Part shown: one piece after another, positions 11,018 to 23,400 of the stretch
How the letters are laid out: each line of letters begins with the position of its first letter
Numbering within the stretch: the first letter of the stretch is position 1
Origin: Galeopsis tetrahit
Taxonomy: Eukaryota > Streptophyta > Magnoliopsida > Lamiales > Lamiaceae
Length of the DNA stretch: 64,000 bases
NCBI GenBank assembly: GCA_963675135.1
Contig: OY776121.1
Coordinates: 58,611,265-58,675,264, forward strand
Direction of reading: 5' to 3'
Position numbers and translations under genes: made by a program
Notes under the pieces: generated by a model
Databases searched by the model: none
Told to the model about the DNA's origin: nothing
The model's input: the letters and a program-made list of their open reading frames with translations, nothing else

Positions 11018-12235
11018 GGGTTTGACTATATGCACCTCCATTTCGGAGAGATACACTCCCCCTTTCAATTTATTAATAAAATAATAGGGTAAAAAATTAA
11101 AAATACCCTTCATTAAAATACAGCATACTAGATACACCCTCCCTACTAAATGCACCCCCTACTGTCATTTCTTTCCCCTTATCCCAAAATCACAACTTCC
11201 GACAGCCGACACCATTTTTTCCGGTGATCAAGAACTAAAAAAATTCAAAAATTTCAACAACAAATCGACCACATTCATCCATATACACTTACAAAAACTT
11301 AAAAAACTAACAATTTTTTTAAACAAATTCGTCAAACCAGTGACGAACATATATACTCTCGTCGACAACAATTTATCGACGGGAGATGATCGACACTGGT
11401 TTAACGAAAAAAAAATTAATTTCTTTTTTTTTAAATTTCGACCTTTGTTGGTCGACCATATATATTCTCGTCGATAAATTGTTATCGACGAGAATGTATA
11501 CGGTCGACCAACCACCAAGGTCGATCAAAAAATTTAAAGTTTTTTTTCGTCGACGACATTTTGTCAACGAAAGTGTACGTGATCGACATTATAGTGTCGA
11601 AATAAATTTAAAAAAAAGGGGGTTGGGGTTTCTGCATCTATGTAGAAAACCCTAAAAAATAAAATCGAGCCGGCCAAAAAAGAGAGAGGAAGCGGCGTGG
11701 GGGTGGGGTGGGCCGGCGAAATTGAAGAAAAAAGAAGAAGAAGAAGAAGAAGCGGCGGAGGCCGATGGACGGAAAAGATTGTCAGTGGGCGGCCGATGGA
11801 CGGAGAGAGAGAGGGAGGGGGCGGCCGTTGCGTCAATTTTTTTTTTTTTTACTGTAACTCGGCGACGGGCTGCGAGTGGCGCAAGGGAGGGGGCGGCCGC
11901 TGGGAACGATTTTTTTTTTTTGTTACACATAAAGCGGCGAGGGTTTAGGGGCTGCGAGGGTGGGGCAAGGGCAGCCGCGAGGGTGGGGGCGAGGGCGGGA
12001 GACGCCGCCGCCGGCGACGGGGTTGGTGGAGTGGTTTGGGGGAGGGGGAGAGAAGAAGATGAAGATGGAGAAGAAATGATGGTTTGAAGGGGGTGTGGGT
12101 AGTAATAGGATTTTTATGAGAAAAGAGCAATTATGACAATTTAGGGGGGTGCATCTATCTCAAGCCGATTTTATAGGGGGTGCATCAATCGGGGGCGTGC
12201 ATCTCTCCGAAATGGAGGTGCATATAGTCAAACCC
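11018..12235 (-). mobile_element. Mutator-like non-autonomous transposon (element C)
   Basis: A 1,218-bp element with about 44-bp inverted ends (GGGTTTGACTATATGCACCT at both termini, right end read in reverse). A perfect 9-bp duplication TTCTTATAT lies at 11009-11017 and 12236-12244. Read on the minus strand it has the same plan as element B: a TATAAAA box, then a CT-rich leader, then a GC-rich block (about 12060-11690). It is therefore inserted in the opposite orientation to B. GTCGAC-rich short inverted motifs occur at 11350-11590. No transposase ORF. Confidence 0.85.
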
Positions 12236-12283
12236 TTCTTATATTGATAAGCATTTACACATTAGGAGGTGAAATTTTGCAAG

Positions 12284-13264
12284 GGGTGCTGTTATAGACA
12301 CACACCAATGTATTGAGGACACCCACTATGAAAACCCCAAAATATCCCTAACATTCTTAAAACCCTAATTCTAGTCATTTATATTTATAATTTATCATTC
12401 ACTACACCCACCAACTATTCCTCTTCCTCCCACCTTCGCGCCCCCCTCCTACCTCCCCGTCACCGCGGCGCTGCGCTGCCCACCTCCCACCGTCGCCCTG
12501 TCGTTGTGCCGCCCACCTTCCCTAGTTGCCGCGTCGTTGTGCCACCCACCTCCCCCAGTCGCTGCGGCGCTGTGCCGCACACCTCACCTCGTCGCCGCGG
12601 CGCCCACCTCCCCAAGTCGCTGCGGCATCCATAGCCACACCGTCCCCCCTTCGTCACTTCTCTCCCCAAGCTCCGACGCCCCCGCCTGCAGCCATTCCAC
12701 CACCGCCGCCGTTTTGAAGGTAGGTTCTTTTTTTTTTTACAATTTTTACAGATAAAAAAATTAGGGTTTTGAAAATTTTAGAAAAATTAGGGTTTTTAGA
12801 AGTTCGTAAATTATTTTCGAACATATTGAGTTTGTTTTGAAATTTTTTTCGAACAACTTGAGTTTGTTTTGGAAAAAATTTAGAACAACTTGAGTTTGTC
12901 GTGGAAAAAATTTCGTACAAGATGTTCGATCCTTTTTTTTTTTTTGGACAAATTTAAATTGTTTTGGATTTTTTTTCAAACATATCTATTTTGTTCATTA
13001 AAAAATTTCGAACATCTCAACTTTATTTCGGTATAATTTTTGAACATATTAAGAATTTTTTTTCTGTTGTTGAAATTTTGTGTTTTTAGGATTTTTTTTT
13101 TTTTTTTATCAAAAGTATGTTTTGGTGGTGACGGTGAAGATGATTCCGGCGAGAAATTGAATTGGGGGTGTACTCATCTTCTTTTTTAAAAAAAAATTCA
13201 AACGAAGGTATATTTGACATTTCACATGTCCTCAATAGGTTGGTGGGTGTGTATAACCGCACCC
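12284..13264 (+). mobile_element. Mutator-like non-autonomous transposon (element D)
   Basis: A 981-bp element with imperfect ends GGGTGCTGTTATAGACACAC and, in reverse at the right, GGGTGCGGTTATACACACCC. A perfect 9-bp duplication TTTTGCAAG lies at 12275-12283 and 13265-13273. The terminal sequence differs from B and C, so it is a different subfamily. It again carries a CT-rich leader and a GC-rich, exon-like block (12430-12718) ending in a good splice donor (AAG-GTAGGT at 12718), then a T-rich intron-like tail. No transposase ORF. Confidence 0.83.
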
Positions 13265-13509
13265 TTTTGCAAGCTCATTATGGGCCCAGACGTAAGTCCA
13301 AATTAACGTATCATGGGCCTTAAGGCGCAAAAATTATATCAGGCCTTAGAGCCCGGATCTCCCCAATGAAATGGTGTTGTTAACAGAGTTCAAATTTTCT
13401 GGTCGAGCTGATCGAAGCTCCAATGGCGGAAACTTCTCTCTTCACTAAATTCTCAATTGAATAATCTATTCTGTATTCTATGTTTGCAGTTTTATAAGGC
13501 GCCGACCAA

Positions 13510-16500
13510 ATGAACCGCTTAAAATCCTTCTTTTTGTTGTTTCTGGTGCTGATTTCGGCCTCTGAATCGATAGCAGAAGAGGCTAAAGTAGAGGAACTGA
13601 ATGAAGAGTTTACGGAGGCGTTGCTATTGAGGCCACTGCCCGATCGGAAAGTTTTGGCTCATTTCCACTTCCAGAGCAGTGCGCCGCCTACTCTAACATA
13701 TGGCCGCCACCATCACATCTTCCCTAAATCCATTTATCAACTGGTAAAATATCGAATTAAAGTTAATTTTAATTTATTAATTTGTGGAATTGCTTATGAT
13801 GTTTTTTGTTTCATTATGATTCCCCATACCCAGCTTCCTGTAATGAATTGCATTTTCTTGCTTGTTTTTATATAGCCTTTTTATGCGTTGAATGAAATAT
13901 TTTGTTTGATGATCTTTGGTAGATGAACTGTAACTGAGTTGCGTTGGTTTCATATCAATTAATTACAATTGAATAATAGACTGTTGTTTAAAATGAATTG
14001 TTGCTATTCAAAATCAGGTTCACAAATTCCAAATTCGAGAGATGGAGCTGTCTTTTACACAAGGTCGCTGGAATTACGAACGCTGGGGAGGATTTGATCC
14101 TATATCAAGTAGCAATGCAAAGCCTCCTGGAGTAGAATTATGGGCTGATTTTGATGTTCCTCAATCTCAGGTTGATGATTCATGGAAGAATCTAACCCAT
14201 GCTCTTTCGGGGCTCTTCTGTGCCTCAATCAACTTCTTGGAGCGTTCAACTAGTTATTCTGCGCCTCAGTGGAGCTTTCGATCAATTTCAGGAAAGTTAC
14301 GTTATGGTACATTGCCTCGTGAAGCTGTTTGCACTGAGAATCTCACACCCTGGTTGAAATTGCTTCCATGTAGAGACAAAGCTGGGCTTTCTTCATTGAT
14401 GGACCGACCTTCAATATACAGGGGTTATTATCACTCCCAAAGGCTGCATTTGAAATCAGACGAGTTTGATACTTCTAAGATGGGTACTGGGATGGTGCTA
14501 GAACAAACCCTTACAGTTGTTCTTCAACCAAACTCCTTTTCTGGAAAGAAATCACAACCAAGTTGGAGTTTAAGCTCATTATTTGGCAGGACAGTTGGTG
14601 GAAAATGCTCTCTTTCAAATTCTAGTAATGTGTATGTCCAGCTCGAGCAGGATTTAGTATCTGAAGAGGATAAACCAATGAAAGAAAGTGAGGCTTCAAA
14701 GAGTGAGATTGTCATTAGTGGGGGTTTCCAGAATAATCCTTTTTTTGAACTATCGCTTACCCCCAAAACGGTTATAAAAGAACCAGGGAACTTGCAGAAA
14801 GAGGGCTCTATCCTCTATGAGTACTCAATTGAGGATTACAATGAATTTAAACGATTTGATTTGGGATTTAGGTGGAAGGTGCCTGTTTTTTGGTCATGTC
14901 AGCAGGCACCCTTACAAGTTAGCAGGTTCTTATTAGGAAGTGGGAACGAAAGGGGGGCTATAGCCATCTCAATGAAATCCACTAGTACCAACAATGTAAA
15001 AACAGCTAATTGTGATGAGAATGAATGTTGGCTAAGAGTGGGCATTTTCCAAATGGTGCCTTGGTATGTCAAGGTCTATTATCATTCATTGGAATTATTC
15101 TTAGATGGAGAGCCTCAATCTTCTATGGATAACATAGAAAAAATACACGTTTCTCCTTCTGAAGACAAGGTCTCTCCTGGAGTGATGGAAATAGTCTTGA
15201 GATTACCCTACAGTGTTAAAACAGCAGCATTGACTTTGGGATTTGATAAGGTGTGCTCTGTTTATATTATCTTTATTTATCAAATAAACCGAATTTTGTT
15301 TGTTATTGATGTATAGGAATTTGAGACATATAAAAAAGCAACCATTATATCTTAATGTAGTATAATTGCACCCGTTTGCACAAATCTCTATTGGTTGAGG
15401 CAATGATGGATGCAGTTATAGTGCCTTTGTGCCTGTGATCCCCCTCACTTTTCTTTTGTTCTTAGTTTCTCTCTGAGTCCAGCTGCTTAGATAATTATTT
15501 GGCTCTTTGGTAACTATGTGTTTGAATAAGAGCGCTTCACTCTTAAATGATCTGACTATCGTTTACGGTTCTCTCCACCTAAACCCTTGCTTAGGATATA
15601 CTATTAGGGATTGTTTTGTTGCTCCCGAATTTTTAGGTAATATTGGAGAAAAGGGGGCCAAATTAAAGTTCAGCTACTTTTCCTATATAGATCATTGCTA
15701 GGTTCATGATCTGAAAGAATTAAACATTGTACCATAAATGACTTGAGTTTTTCAATAAATGATCTTATTTTGCTTGAGTGCCATCTGCAACTTGCATATC
15801 TTTAGTAACTTCTCCATAAAACATTGCACTATATTTCTTTTTAAATCATTTGTCTTCCTAATTGAGCTCTGGATTTGGATTATGTTTCTTCCAACTGTCT
15901 ATTCTATCTAACACTTTTTTACTATACTCTTAATGGCTAAATCTTTCTCGCTGTTTCAACAGGGGTTTCTTCATATTGATGAATATCCTCCTGATGCAAA
16001 TCAGGGCTTTGACATTCCATCAGCAGTGGTACAGTTTATCGACTTCACTGCAAACATGAGTTTTGATAATAATTTCGAAGTGCCCATACTGTCCAAGTTA
16101 CAGGTATTGAAACAAGTAGGCCAATGCCTTCAGAGCTTTGTTGTGTAGTTTCTTTTCATTACATGAACCATTTGCTTTCCTCTCAGGAAAAAGTCCCGGT
16201 TCTCTCATACACGGAAGTACTGCTTGTGCCTTTGACAACTCCAGATTTTAGCATGCCTTACAATGTGATAACAATCACATGCACGGTATTTGCTTTATAC
16301 TTTGGATCACTTCTCAATGCACTACGTAGGCGCATTGGTGAGGAAGAAAGGCGTCTAAGGGGAAAAGGTGAGATATTCTTGGCATTCATATACTTATGCA
16401 CCTAGTTATTTGATGTGCTTTTAATAACATAGTTTGTTTGGTTGTACATATCCTCATTTTCGTGATGAGTTGCACCATCATCCTTGCTTAATTGATTAAT

Positions 16501-17508
16501 TACTACGCCTATTGAATTATTTTCTGATATTAAAAAGAGCATCTATAGAAAGCCACATATTAAAGAATGTTGAAAAAAAATCATAGAATTTCTGAAGCTG
16601 GATTTGTGGACCACCTATGCAGCTGTGAAGCTACTTTAAACGATGCACCTAGTTCCATGGTCATAAAATGATTAAGGTTTAGTTGCGGCTAAAATCACAA
16701 CATTTTCGTTTATTGCAGTTTAATCTAGACAAATAAGATAATAGCAAATCAAACACCTTTTCTTTTTTTTTTTTTTGCAATCGAAACTTTTGGGCAGCCC
16801 CACCTCTTGCCTGAGTTTGGACGCTGTTAGGCCCTAAATCACAGTATACTGTGTGATTTACTGTTTCCTGTAGCATATTGACAGAATTCGTAGCAGAGCC
16901 TAATCTGCACATCACATTGTCCACATGTTTAAATGTCTACAATTGGATGTGATAATTAGTGCCATTCACCAAATATATAGTTTATCGGCACCTATGTCTC
17001 ACTCTCATATATTGGTGTCTGAACTTGTATGATATCCACGAGTTATTTAACAACACAGAAACGGCGTCCACAGACAACTAGTAATACTTCCCCTGACTGC
17101 CTTCGTATATAGCCTTTTAAAAGCTGCTGTCTCGTGTGGCGTTGTTCTCGTTGCTACTCCTGATGCACTGATTGGTGTAATGATTGCTAGTAATTTCATG
17201 TCATTTTATTGCATAATTTATTCAAATTACAAGCACTATAAAGTAGCCTTACACTTGAAATGTAGTGTTTTGTTAGTTTTGCTACTCCTGAGTCCTGATG
17301 CACCTAATTTCTTTTGCTTGCAGCAACAACCAAGTTAGGTCCGGTGACCTTGATGCTATCGAAACTATTTGCTAAGTTGCGAGGAAAACCATGGGAGCCA
17401 CCGAAGCCATCGTTGCCATCTCCAAAAGCGTCCATAAATTATAAGCTGATTGCGAAAGTCGTGTTAGTAGCTGGTGTAGCTGCCGCTTGGCAATTTTATT
17501 TTCAATGA
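13510..17508 (+). CDS. PIGT: GPI transamidase subunit PIG-T (Gpi16-type)
   Basis: Five exons: 13510-13743, 14018-15250, 15963-16103, 16187-16367, 17324-17508. All introns are GT-AG and the phases agree, giving 657 residues. In the known family this ER-luminal subunit belongs to the GPI-transamidase complex, which cleaves the C-terminal signal of proteins and attaches the GPI anchor. Seen here: a signal peptide (about 1-22), the family-typical N-terminal stretch with RPLPDRKVLAHFHF and the ELSFTQGRWNYERWG block at the start of exon 2, a membrane segment at about 562-583 followed by Arg residues, and a second hydrophobic C-terminal segment at about 638-657. Length matches PIG-T/Gpi16. A 14-codon upstream ORF lies at 13423-13464. 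The 5' end is only about 250 bp from the Mutator-like cluster. Confidence 0.9.
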
Positions 17509-18387
17509 CAGCAAGGTCAAGATAAGTGACATTTTTCTTGTATGATAATGTATGTTGAAGAAAAGGTGTTAGCTTAGGATGAACATCAATTAGCTAGTGA
17601 TTACTGTTGTATTCTTGAGTTACCCCCATTGATCACATCCCATTTCCACTGATATATTTTTTTGTTCACTTAATTTACAAACTAATTTCGTGATTTGAGT
17701 GATTACAAGTTGTTTTCCTAGATTTGTTCTAGTAAATTACAATTACTCAGAAATTTGTCCAAATTACCAATAGAACCTCAATATTTGTAACGAATGAAAG
17801 AATATGGCTTACCTTATCAATTAAGCATATTAACGAAAGTCGAAAGAACTTATGTTATGCATTTGACACTCTTATGAATCATTTCTGACATTGATTGGTA
17901 TCTTGTTTTGTCGGTTCAAAACTAGTAAACCAGCAGTTACGGTTTTATTTTGCAGCTCTACTTGGAGGTTCAAGTGTTTGAACTCGACTGGTTAATTAAT
18001 TACCTGCTTAGTCTTAATTGTTACAATCTGCTGCCTTAAAGCTCTGAGAATTTCTTTGTACAGGAAACTGCATTAACTATACACTTTGAAAAATTGAACG
18101 CAAGAGATTACAAAGGATTTTTTTTTTCTAACTCATCTCTAGTCTTATTTTCTTCGAAGCTCGAGAGGTCAACGTCTCATCAACACTCATTCTCTTCAAG
18201 TTCTTACTGATGATGCTGCACACTTGACCTGGTAAACACACTAGTGATGATTCAATTCATTTCCAAATTTGACAAAAATATAACATTGAGTTACACTCTC
18301 ATATGTACACCATTTTCAGCTACTTGTACAATCAAACACAGTTATAATGAGGGTGTACAGAATAATTTACAAAAACGCAGCGAATTC
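17509..18387. other. 3' flank between convergent genes
   Basis: The tails of the PIG-T gene (+) and the unknown gene (-) meet here. No further gene, RNA or clear repeat is seen. Confidence 0.5.
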
Positions 18388-19609
18388 TCACTTACTCAAA
18401 CCAGCTTCATCGGACAACCTTGTTCTCTTTAGACGACTTTCATCGTCTAACCACCATTTTCTCTTCAAACACAAGCCATTAGATTTTAATAGACCTGAAA
18501 CACACACTTGATAGTATGAGAGCCAAAAGTAACACTTATGTGAACTTCAGTTTATATTAACTTTATCCAATTTTGACTCATTTACAAAATGGATCTAATT
18601 AAAAACCTGTGCCATGTAGTATCCATATAAAGTTTATCAAATGCTGCATGAAATGCCTGAATCAAAACTTACCCGTTTTACTCTTCTCGTTGATGGGCGT
18701 GCTACAATGCTCACGTTGTGTCCGTTTATTATCTCTACAATAACCTCGTTCTTCAGTGGTAACAATTTCGTTTCCACCATCTTCTCCATTGCGTAATCCT
18801 AATGACTCGAAAACCAGTAGCAATTAGTGCAAGAAAAGCTATAAAACCTTCAAGCAAAAGGTAACACCACCACCCATTCAAATGGACACTGAACTAGCAC
18901 TTTCTATGCATAGGAAGCATGTGTTTAAATCGTGTTTCTTCCTACATTTCAATCTCGTGTTTCATTTCATCATTGGCAATACAAGTGAACTTATAAAATG
19001 TCACAATCTTCGTTTCTTCTTTCATATTCCAAATGCTAAATTACTAACCCAAAATGTTAAAAGTATAAAAAAAACGTGTAAAAGTATCATGAATATACAT
19101 ATACATATAAGACCACATAGCTACAAAGCATCATATTTGCCAAAAAAAGAAACCCACAGAATATTCTAACAAAGTTCACGTAGATTCTTGAAAATTAACC
19201 TTACTAATATTACTTTATACTACTAATTAAAATTGGGAAAATCATAAGAGCAGGGGAATGAAAGAGTTTGAAAATACACACTTTTGGAGCCAATTTTGGA
19301 GAGCTTGCCATCAACAAGGAGAGAATCCGAGGCGGTGGCGCCGGTGGATAGGCCGCGAGCAGAGAAGAAACCAATCAGAGACTTCCACGTCACCGACGAG
19401 GCTACCAAATCGACTCCTCTGCTTATATAGTAACCATTGAGCTTCAACGTATTCGGGTCGAGCCCGAAAGCCCGAGCAATGGAGCCGAGGTCGAGTTTCT
19501 GGTCCTCCCCTGCAATGATTTGAACAGCTTTGGAAACACTAGGGCAGAACAACTTTAATCTTCTCTCCCCCTTTGCAGCTTCCATCGTTACTTCTTTCGA
19601 AATACTCAC
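18388..19609 (-). CDS. Uncharacterised conserved-looking plant protein
   Basis: Three exons on the minus strand: 19609-19282, 18798-18673 and 18494-18388. They join with GT-AG introns in consistent phase to 186 residues. The N-terminal two thirds (exon 1) form a compact, globular-looking region with a hydrophobic VTWKSLIGFFSARGL stretch. Exon 2 is charged, and exon 3 is basic (KRKWWLDDESRLKRTR) and may hold a nuclear-localisation-like cluster. There is no signal peptide or clear membrane segment. A second in-frame ATG eight codons downstream is an alternative start. I do not recognise the family and assign no function. It is divergently arranged with the UBA/PUB gene, with roughly 300 bp between first ATGs and mapped leader exon. 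Confidence 0.7.
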
Positions 19610-20405
19610 TAGTAATTTCTAGGTTTTTCAGAATTATGGTTTGTTTTATGAAGGCTTTTGCAGTGAAAAGCGGATGGTTTCTCTTCGAAGGTCTCATGGA
19701 TTCTCGAAGTATCCACGCACTCAGAAAGAAGGAAACTCAATAATTTATGGGCACGACTAAATGCACCCCCCATTTTTCTACACGCACCCCGAATATTTTA
19801 TATTAACATATCTTTAATTAAATGACCAAACTGCCCTTTACTATTCAGCCGTGCCCAAACAAGATTTAGCGCAGGTATAAATGGATAAAAACTCAAAGTT
19901 GGGGAAGGAATCAGCATCTGAATGCTTCCAATGGCGGAATTCTTCTTCAACAAATATCCTTCGATGCCGGAAAATTGTATTGCGAGGCTTGTGAATCAGA
20001 AACTGTACGTCTTCTCTCTCTCTCCTCGCTGTAATGCTTTGATTTTGTACAATCATGGCTGCATCTTTATCAGCTACCTTCTTAGTTTCTAGCTTCTGCG
20101 TAATTTAATTTCCATAGAGTTTACTCTATGAGCTTTTGATTGTATATTATTTCTGAAAATCGGTATACTGCGATCATAATTTCATTGGATAAAATGTGAT
20201 AGACTGATAGTCCTATTCCAATTCGTGTTTCATCCTGGTGTGCTTGTTAATTAGTGAAGTCACGCTTAACATTATTTTGAAATATTAGATGAAACGCGAA
20301 TTGGAATAGGAAATTTATCACAGTGTTCTGGAAGAATTGTTCCTTTTCTTGTTGTTTCTCTTTCTTTATAAGATTGATTGTAGTTATGTCTTTTCTACTT
20401 CAGAA
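19610..20405 (+). promoter_or_regulatory. Divergent promoter region and 5'UTR intron of the UBA/PUB gene
   Basis: The region separates two oppositely transcribed genes. For the + gene, a leader exon appears to end at 20004 (ACT-GTACGT) and to splice to 20404 (TTCAG-AAATGG), placing a 399-bp intron in the 5'UTR. If transcription starts upstream of 19931, an ATG there opens a uORF that crosses the junction out of frame and overlaps the main ATG at 20406. Transcription starts are inferred only. Confidence 0.45.
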
Positions 20406-23400
20406 ATGGAAGTAGACGGAGGAATGGTGGGTGAACTTGAAGCAATGGGATTCGATAAGGCTCTAGCCACCAAGGCTCTCACTCTGCCTGGTAAGTTAGT
20501 TTCACGGAGCTACTAAATATACGGCTAGAAGATGTATATCTGATGTATGATCAAGCTTATAGAATAATTATCAATTGGACTTATCAAGTCCACAGTCAAT
20601 TTATTTAAGAACTTAGATTGAAAAGGTCCAATTATATTACTACCGATAATAACAATAATGATAAGATACAATGAATGTTGTCTTCTATTCTGGACAAATT
20701 GACCTGATGTATCTCTATATGGCATTAGAGCACATATATAATCATACTAGATTATGTTGTCAGGACTTTTTTTTGGATGCTATTCCTATTCAATTGTAAG
20801 CATTTATTTCCGATCAAACTTTGCCCAGAAACCAGCATTAGTAGTCGTCCAACATTGTGCTCAATGTACGCTATAACTTTCAATGTTAGAACTGGACACT
20901 TCTCAAGGATTTTCCTTAAGCTATCCAAGTTCATATGTGAAATCCCGATTGTGAAATCCCGATTGTTGTCAATTGAATCAAAGTATAACGTGTTTATCAA
21001 GACTGCAACTGACGTCCTCTTATTGGAGGATGGATCGTCTTCTTCACTTCTTGCATATTTGTTCTATATTTTAGCAGTCAATCCATCAAGTGTTTGTATT
21101 ACTTCATAAACTAACTTGTAGACTTCTTCAGGTAATTCAAGCATTGAGGATGCTATAAATTGGATTGTTGACCATGAGAACAGTGTCACAGGTGATGGTC
21201 AAACTTCCATGGTAGGTTGCTATATCCTTGTTTGTTATCAAATATGCACTTGGGAATTTTTTTTTATAGGAACATAACTATAGAGGTAGCAATTGTAGGA
21301 AAATATGTCTACAGGCTGACATATTTAGAGTTTAGAGGTAGCAATTGTAAGAAAATGATATATGGGTAGTTCCCAGCCAAATTTCGGCCGGTTCCTGCCA
21401 ATCGAGGGTCAAACCCATATATCATTTTCTTCGTCTCTCCGAGCCCGTCAGTTCGGAACCATCAGTTGTCAATTCCGTAACTACAGCATCTCAAATTTGT
21501 TTACGTGTCTCAGTCATCTCATTCGCGATTCATTTTTTGTCATCTCAATTCTGGCCAATTTCCGGTGATTTGAAGTGCATGCTATCAAATCTCTTTGTCA
21601 CTCCAAACCTGTCAGTTTGACATCCTGAATTACTTCACAATTTAGAATCTTTGTATCTGGTTTATTGTTCATCGCGATTCTAGACGATTTTTGGGCCCAA
21701 CACGTGACATTTTAACCCGAACTGGGGTATATTGGGTCAATTTGGCCTATATGTGTCAGCCCACAACTATAATATCTTGCAGTTGCTACCCCTAAGTTAC
21801 GGGTTTAAGAAAGATTATTCCCCATATGCACTTAGTAGTGAGCCTTCCTCTGATTAACACGCATTTGATTACTATAGACTGCATTTTGTGTTCAATCGCT
21901 ATTGCATCATCTCACACTTCTGTTGCTAATGTTACAACTTACAAGGAGCCTGGGGAGCTACAGAACATCGAAATTGAAGCATCTGGCCCCATTCTCACTT
22001 CTGAACAAGTTAAGTTGAAAGCACAGGAGTTAAGGTTTGTTTCTATAGTCTTTTATATGAATATATGGGTATATATTTTTCATCCTCAGCTGATTGGGTT
22101 TTCTTTTCTGATATTTCCCACATTATAAAATTGATCTAACTTTAGGAATCGCGCTCGTAAAAAGAAAGCCGAGCAAGAGAAGAAACTAGAAAGAGAAAGG
22201 GAGAAGGTACTAGCTAGGGATAACCTCTCATTATATGCCATCATTTCTCTTTAGCTTTTTTCATTTGTATCAATATAGAGATTTCATAGTTTACTTTTTT
22301 CAATATAGTGTATTTTATGTTTGTGTAGGAAAGGATTCGAGCAGGTAAAGAACTGTTGGAGGCTAAGAAAAAGGCGGAAGAAAGTGAAAGGACTAGGTAA
22401 TGGATTTACAATTGCATTTGGTTGTCATACGGTGTTTGTCTTTGTGCTGTTTCTTATTACTCTTCCATTTTCTTTTGTCTGATTTTCAGGTTTATAGCCC
22501 AGAAGAAAGCAGAAAAAGAAGAAGAGAAGAGAGCGCGTGAAAATGTTCGTCAAAAACTACAACAGGATAAGGTACAACTGAATCAACGCACTCCATTTCA
22601 CACAACGTGAAGGTTTTCTTACATTTTTTATTTTTTGAACGTTGTCGTTTCATGTTTGTTTCCTACGTTGCTAGTTAGAAAGACGGGGGGTCCTTGGTTT
22701 GGCGAGGGAAGTTCCTGTACCTGTGAAACATGCTACTGAATCACCAAAAATAACAAAGGTACCAACCAATTCATGGTACTTAAGGGGTATTTGCAAACTT
22801 AATTGAATAGTGCAGAATCACTTTTTTCAAAGCTGGTAGACTCCTAATTGGAGTGGCAGAATCACCTTCTTTTTTTTTTCTTTTTTTAAAGTAGTCCCCT
22901 CTCAGCTCTAGCTTTTGAGAAGTGCTTCTAAGCTATGAGTAGAATTCGTAAACACCCTCTCAACTTTTTTGAAAAAAAGTGATTCTGGGTTTACAATCTT
23001 GATTACAAACACCACCTTACAACGTGTTTGCAAACTCTATCAACAGCTTCTAAAAAAAAACTGTAAGGAGTAGCTTTTGGAATAAAGTGATTCTACTCAA
23101 CCTCCCTCTGGAAAAACGTACGCTCAATCACATTGCATAACTCACTCTCTCTTTTCTCTCTCGTATTATTTACAGCCAGTTGATCCTGATGTTATTCCTG
23201 TAAGACATGCTTCAGTAAGGGATCACATGAGAGAATGTTTAAGGTCTCTTAAGCTTCGAAACAAGGTAGCCTTCCTCAATAAACACGTTATCATTCTCTC
23301 GTTTGTCCTTGTCTCGTCGCAACATCATATCATCTTATATATCAGGACGACTATACCAAATCCATAAGAGCGTTTCAAACTCTCTTGATTTATGTGAAAA

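Noticed and set aside
11564..12130. Several overlapping open frames on both strands (Ser/Pro-rich and Arg/Gly-rich)
   Set aside because: By-products of the GC-rich purine/pyrimidine-biased core of element C; frames are mutually overlapping and repetitive.
12460..12755. Overlapping open frames in element D
   Set aside because: Repeated CGTCGCCGCGG-like words give pseudo-repetitive peptides in all frames; treated as exon-like transposon content, not a gene.
19749..19857. Possible 109-bp element with ends GGGCACGACTAAAT / GGGCACGGCTGAAT
   Set aside because: Inverted ends are visible but no flanking duplication of 8 or 9 bp could be found; kept out as unsupported.
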